DNA of 64,000 nt. It comes from Paraburkholderia xenovorans LB400. Lineage in GTDB: Bacteria > Pseudomonadota > Gammaproteobacteria > Burkholderiales > Burkholderiaceae. The stretch's first letter is position 1. Every line of letters starts with the position of its first letter. Below the pieces are notes generated by a model. The model searched no databases. It saw only the letters and a program-made list of their open reading frames with translations, and was not told the DNA's origin. Positions 61,260 to 64,000 of the stretch are shown piece by piece. The position numbers were made by a program, and so were the translations under genes. The stretch spans positions 2,914,001 through 2,978,000 of the forward strand of contig NC_007951.1 of the NCBI RefSeq assembly GCF_000013645.1, read 5' to 3'.

Positions 61260-61295
61260 AAAAAAAAGCCTGCGACCGTCAGGCTCGCAGGCTTT
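61260..61295 (-). terminator. Rho-independent terminator reading leftward
   Basis: AAAGCCTGCGA (61265-61275) pairs perfectly with TCGCAGGCTTT (61285-61295) around a 9-base loop. On the minus strand it is followed by a run of eight T (complement of 61260-61267). It would end transcripts from the AlpA-type operon (61500-62674) before the T4SS operon. Confidence 0.88.
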
Positions 61296-61499
61296 ACGCG
61301 CATCGCGACCACCACGCACATACGTCGGTACATCGGGCCGCTAACGCGTACTCGGTCTTGCGTTTGTGCAACGACCGGAACAGGTTGTTGACTGCACTCT
61401 AGGCTCGATTCTGCAGCGAATCAAGCGTCGAAATTGCCGGGTTTTATGGGGCGTCGTCCCGTGAATTCCGGGGCAATCCGGCAAGGTCCGAAAAAAATT

Positions 61500-61784
61500 T
61501 TATGTCGTCCCCTTCTCAAGCTGGCGTAAGAGCGCGCGCCGGGCCGCAGCCAGTTCTAGGTCGTAACGGTTACGCGGATAGCGGGGAATGCGGAGCCGAC
61601 GGCACACCACCTCGCGACCAGCGTGCCACAGGTACACCATGCGAAGCAACTCCTTGTGATGAGGCTCGAGGCATCGCCATGCAGCCTCGATCTTCGCCGC
61701 GTCGACCGCATCATGCGGACCGCGCGCGGCGTTTGCCCAGTTATCCAGTCGGGATTCGAGCGAGGTACGGGATACGTCAATCAT
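61500..61784 (-). CDS. Small HTH-like protein downstream of AlpA-type regulator
   Basis: A 94-residue protein with EAAWRCLEPHHKELLRMVYLW and RRLRIPRYPRNRYDLELAAARRALL. This helical, basic pattern resembles sigma-region-4 or phage antiterminator-type helix-turn-helix proteins. The ATG overlaps the AlpA-type gene by 8 bases, so they are co-translated. Probably a regulator, with the target unknown. Confidence 0.65.
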   Translation of the reverse strand: MIDVSRTSLESRLDNWANAARGPHDAVDAAKIEAAWRCLEPHHKELLRMVYLWHAGREVVCRRLRIPRYPRNRYDLELAAARRALLRQLEKGTT

Positions 61785-62016
61785 CGCCGTTCCCCTCGCT
61801 GGCCGTGGTGGACGACACCCGGTATCCGGCCGGGTCCGCCAGAAATAACTCGATCTCCGATACACGCCACCCAACCATTCTCCCGCCGAGTGAAATCGCC
61901 CGGGGAAACGTGCCGTCCCGCATCCGCTGATAGATCGTCGAACGAGACAACCCGACAAGCTGCTCGACCTGCCTGCGACGCAAAATCGCGCCTGCCACCT
62001 GTATCGAATCCGACAT
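61777..62016 (-). CDS. AlpA-family transcriptional regulator
   Basis: A 79-residue MerR-like/AlpA excisionase-type helix-turn-helix protein. LRRRQVEQLVGLSRSTIYQRM and FPRAISLGGRMVGWRVSEIELFL cover the whole domain. AlpA proteins regulate integrase or excision genes and small plasmid operons. It overlaps the following small gene, and the terminator at 61260-61295 ends the unit. Confidence 0.88.
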   Translation of the reverse strand: MSDSIQVAGAILRRRQVEQLVGLSRSTIYQRMRDGTFPRAISLGGRMVGWRVSEIELFLADPAGYRVSSTTASEGNGDD

Positions 62017-62131
62017 GATTTCCGTCCTCCTGGCTTTGCCCGGATCTGTCCGGCACAGATCCGATTGAAGCAGCAGGAGACGGAGCGGAAAATCCCGTCA
62101 TGCCGGCGGAATCATCCGTCGGGGTTTGGCT

Positions 62132-62674
62132 TCAACGGTGACGGCCATCTGCATCGCCGAGGGAGTCGGGGCGCAGTGCAGCCGCAAACGACTGCGCGTT
62201 GCGGGAGGCCTCCCCATCGGCCTGCCCTTTGAGCCCGAGCTTCGCATCAATGGCGCGTGCAACGGTTGACGACTTGGGTGGACGCTCCGGGTCCCACTGT
62301 GCCCAGTGCTCCCACATAACCTCAAAGAGAAGAGAAAGCGTGCGCGTCAGGTGCGGCAGCCGGACGATGACGCTGCTGCCCGCATGGTCCGATGGAACCT
62401 GGAGCGACCGATCCCGCTCCGTCGTGTACTCCAGCAGTCCCGAATACTGTTCGAGGCGCTGCTCGAGACTGTCCTCAAGCGCATGATGAAGTGCAGCGGT
62501 ACGCGCGAAGGCGCGCTCGAGCTGCAGAATTCGCTGGTCACGTCCGCGCAGACGGCATGCGAGACGCGATGCGTGAGCCTCGGCGTCTTCGAAACGGGTT
62601 CGCCAGTACTCGACCGATTCAGTGAGAACCTCGCTGTCTGCGGTGTGAAGATCACCACTCCTGGAATGGCACAT
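62132..62674 (-). CDS. Unidentified coiled-coil protein
   Basis: A 180-residue protein. Residues about 15-80 form a predicted coiled coil (YWRTRFEDAEAHASRLACRL, LQLERAFARTAALHHALEDS). The C-terminal part contains TLSLLFEVMWEHWAQWDP. ATG 62674 has a good GGAGG 5 bases upstream. The family is not recognised. It lies next to the AlpA-type operon on the same strand and may be a plasmid regulator. Confidence 0.65.
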   Translation of the reverse strand: MCHSRSGDLHTADSEVLTESVEYWRTRFEDAEAHASRLACRLRGRDQRILQLERAFARTAALHHALEDSLEQRLEQYSGLLEYTTERDRSLQVPSDHAGSSVIVRLPHLTRTLSLLFEVMWEHWAQWDPERPPKSSTVARAIDAKLGLKGQADGEASRNAQSFAAALRPDSLGDADGRHR

Positions 62675-62875
62675 CTGCCCTCCTTCCCCTCCGTGCATTA
62701 TCAGCAGGACGGTAACGAATCCCCGATTCACAATTGCTCTTATATATGATCTTACAAAAGCAATCTAGAAAGGGAACTCCTCGGACGCAAGACAGATAAA
62801 GTGGCCGGCACGTTAACTATCCGGCCATCAGCAAAACTCACCGCATCTGCGTTAATCCCGAGCTATCCCCGGGGC

Positions 62876-63286
62876 TCAAACGGTAGTCCCGCGTATCTCC
62901 GTCAACACCGAAAGTGCCTCGTCCGCGCGATCAACGGGAACGAGAATGTGATCGTGATAGTAACCGGCGATTGCGTTGCAGGGAATTGCTGCCTTGGCGA
63001 GATGTGCCGATACGACGGCCAGAAAACCAACCGCCTCCAGGCTCGAATGCACTTTGAGCGTAATAAGCCGCGCCTTGAATGTGTACGCCAATGTGTAATT
63101 GTCGGCATCCCGCAAATCCAGCACAGCGGTCAACCCTTCGACTTCCCTGAAAGTGAAAAGCGCCGACAAGCCTTCGGGCAGCGCGAAATCGGGAAAGGAG
63201 CAGTAGACGTAAACCGGCTCAGCCATCTCCGGCTCGATCGTCGCACATAGCGTCGCAAGGTTTTTCTCGCTCAATGATTCCTCCAT
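62876..63286 (-). CDS. ACT-domain protein
   Basis: A 136-residue protein with the arrangement of tandem ACT domains of the DUF2241/ACT_7 type. PVYVYCSFPDFALPEGLSAL lies near residues 24-43. The conserved SLEAVGFLAVVSAHLAKAAI and NAIAGYYHDHILVPVDRADEAL lie near 81-124. ACT domains bind amino acids or other small ligands. Members of this family are single-copy proteins of unknown role. The gene stands alone and is divergent from the desaturase gene. Confidence 0.85.
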   Translation of the reverse strand: MEESLSEKNLATLCATIEPEMAEPVYVYCSFPDFALPEGLSALFTFREVEGLTAVLDLRDADNYTLAYTFKARLITLKVHSSLEAVGFLAVVSAHLAKAAIPCNAIAGYYHDHILVPVDRADEALSVLTEIRGTTV

Positions 63287-63483
63287 GAGTTGAGGCGCCT
63301 CAACTGAACCTTACACCACCGCTTACCGCTTCCTGCCGCCAGAAAAATTAAATACCCCGGAAAATTATTAACCGCCCCGATGACGAGCTGAATCCTGTCT
63401 ATCCTCAGGTCACCACATACATAAAATTCAATACTTCCATCAATCCGAACCGCGGGGAGTTCACGCTTCCGACGGAGGCCGAC
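63287..63483. promoter_or_regulatory. Divergent upstream region of ACT-domain and desaturase genes
   Basis: The 197-base gap holds both promoters. The right end carries the ribosome site GGAGG (63474-63478) of the desaturase gene. An AT-rich patch at about 63345-63370 may include promoter elements. Confidence 0.4.
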
Positions 63484-64000
63484 ATGAGTCACGGCGTTAC
63501 ATCGTCGATCCTGATGGACCGAATCTCAATCAGGCAGTCCCTTCTTGCCTGCAATCCTGCCTGGCAATCGCCGAAAGCGGATACGTGGCGCGCCGTTTCC
63601 GATATCGCCGTGGACTGGATGATGATCGCCCTCTCTGTCCTCGTCGTATATCGACTCGGATGGGCGATCGCTCCAATCGCATTGGTCACTATAGGGAATC
63701 GACAGCGCGCACTGGGCAATCTTCTGCATGAAGCCAGTCACGGCAACCTGAGCCAGAATCGTCGCATCAACGATTCCCTTGTGCATCTCCTGCTTGCCCC
63801 TCCGCTATTGAACAGTCTGACTGTCTACCGCGAGCTGCACGCACGCCACCACGCATGGCTGGGTGACGTACAGCGCGACCCCGACCTGCTGCCTCCATTG
63901 GCACACGAAGGAGACTCTTGGCTTCGCGTCTACACCCGATATCTTGTCAAATTCCCGATCCTTCGTGGATCGATCATGGGTCATTTGACGAACGGCCATT
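63484..64000 (+). CDS. Fatty acid desaturase-like membrane protein (partial, runs off the right edge)
   Basis: The open frame starts at ATG 63484, with GGAGG five bases upstream, and continues beyond the window without a stop (172 residues seen). The hydrophobic segment WMMIALSVLVVYRLGWAIAP lies at about residues 45-64. NLLHEASHGNLSQNRRIND (HExxSH) at about 79-97 and HARHHAW near 117-123 supply two of the three His boxes of membrane di-iron desaturases. The third box would lie beyond the window. The substrate is unknown. Confidence 0.85.
   Translation, partial: MSHGVTSSILMDRISIRQSLLACNPAWQSPKADTWRAVSDIAVDWMMIALSVLVVYRLGWAIAPIALVTIGNRQRALGNLLHEASHGNLSQNRRINDSLVHLLLAPPLLNSLTVYRELHARHHAWLGDVQRDPDLLPPLAHEGDSWLRVYTRYLVKFPILRGSIMGHLTNGH

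Overview
The window is GC-rich DNA with beta-proteobacterial (Burkholderia/Paraburkholderia-like) character. The basis is the GC-rich codon usage, the IS21- and IS5-type elements, and a VirB/TraKLM conjugation module of the kind seen on plasmids of that group. No rRNA, tRNA or CRISPR array was recognised. The most economical reading is a conjugative plasmid, or an integrative conjugative element, carrying a defence island that insertion sequences are eroding.

Layout. (1) 1-29 kb is an accessory/defence island. It holds an XRE-ImmA/IrrE regulator-protease with a PIN protein (184-2005) and a large unidentified gene split by an IS5-family element (2075-5405). A Gabija-like pair follows on the minus strand (OLD-type ATPase/TOPRIM nuclease plus UvrD-like helicase, 5786-10014), then a decayed tyrosine-recombinase fragment (10141-10348). 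Next is an operon of a PD-(D/E)XK nuclease, HamA (DUF1837) and HamB helicase, i.e. a Hachiman-like system, whose hamB is split by an IS21 element. A second IS21 element, a PIN protein and two unidentified proteins come next. The island ends with an abortive-infection-like pseudogene that carries a third IS21 element plus frameshifts. Three interrupted genes regain their reading frame at the junction if the element and one target duplication are removed on paper. (2) 29.4-35.6 kb is plasmid maintenance and DNA processing: a non-coding region with paired DnaA-box-like sequences and a long inverted repeat, a DUF932 protein, a large ParB-like protein, and a TraK-TraL-TraM-like cluster with probable oriT-proximal DNA. 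(3) 36.2-43.4 kb is a metabolic cargo block: HxlR regulator and azoreductase, a DUF2867 protein, and an AraC regulator divergent from two paralogous SDR enzymes, a CocE/NonD hydrolase and a membrane-anchored methyltransferase-like protein. (4) 43.6-61.1 kb is one long minus-strand conjugation operon. In transcription order it reads TrbM-like, virB1, B2, B3, B4, B6, B5, B7, B8, B9, B10, B11, virD4 (split in two), a primase-like protein, an LPD7 protein, a MobC-like accessory protein and a MOBP/VirD2-type relaxase. (5) 61.2-64 kb holds a terminator hairpin, AlpA-type and small unknown genes, an ACT-domain protein and the start of a fatty acid desaturase.

The genes of region 4 would build a mating-pair apparatus (VirB1-B11), couple it to the relaxosome (VirD4, relaxase, MobC-like, TraK-like) and prime the transferred strand. 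Region 2 would ensure maintenance. Regions 1 and 3 look like cargo. The intact defence candidates appear to be the Gabija-like pair, HamA with its companion nuclease, the XRE-ImmA/IrrE-PIN pair, and the uncharacterised 21.4-25.0 kb cluster. HamB, the 2075-5405 gene and the Abi-like gene are broken.
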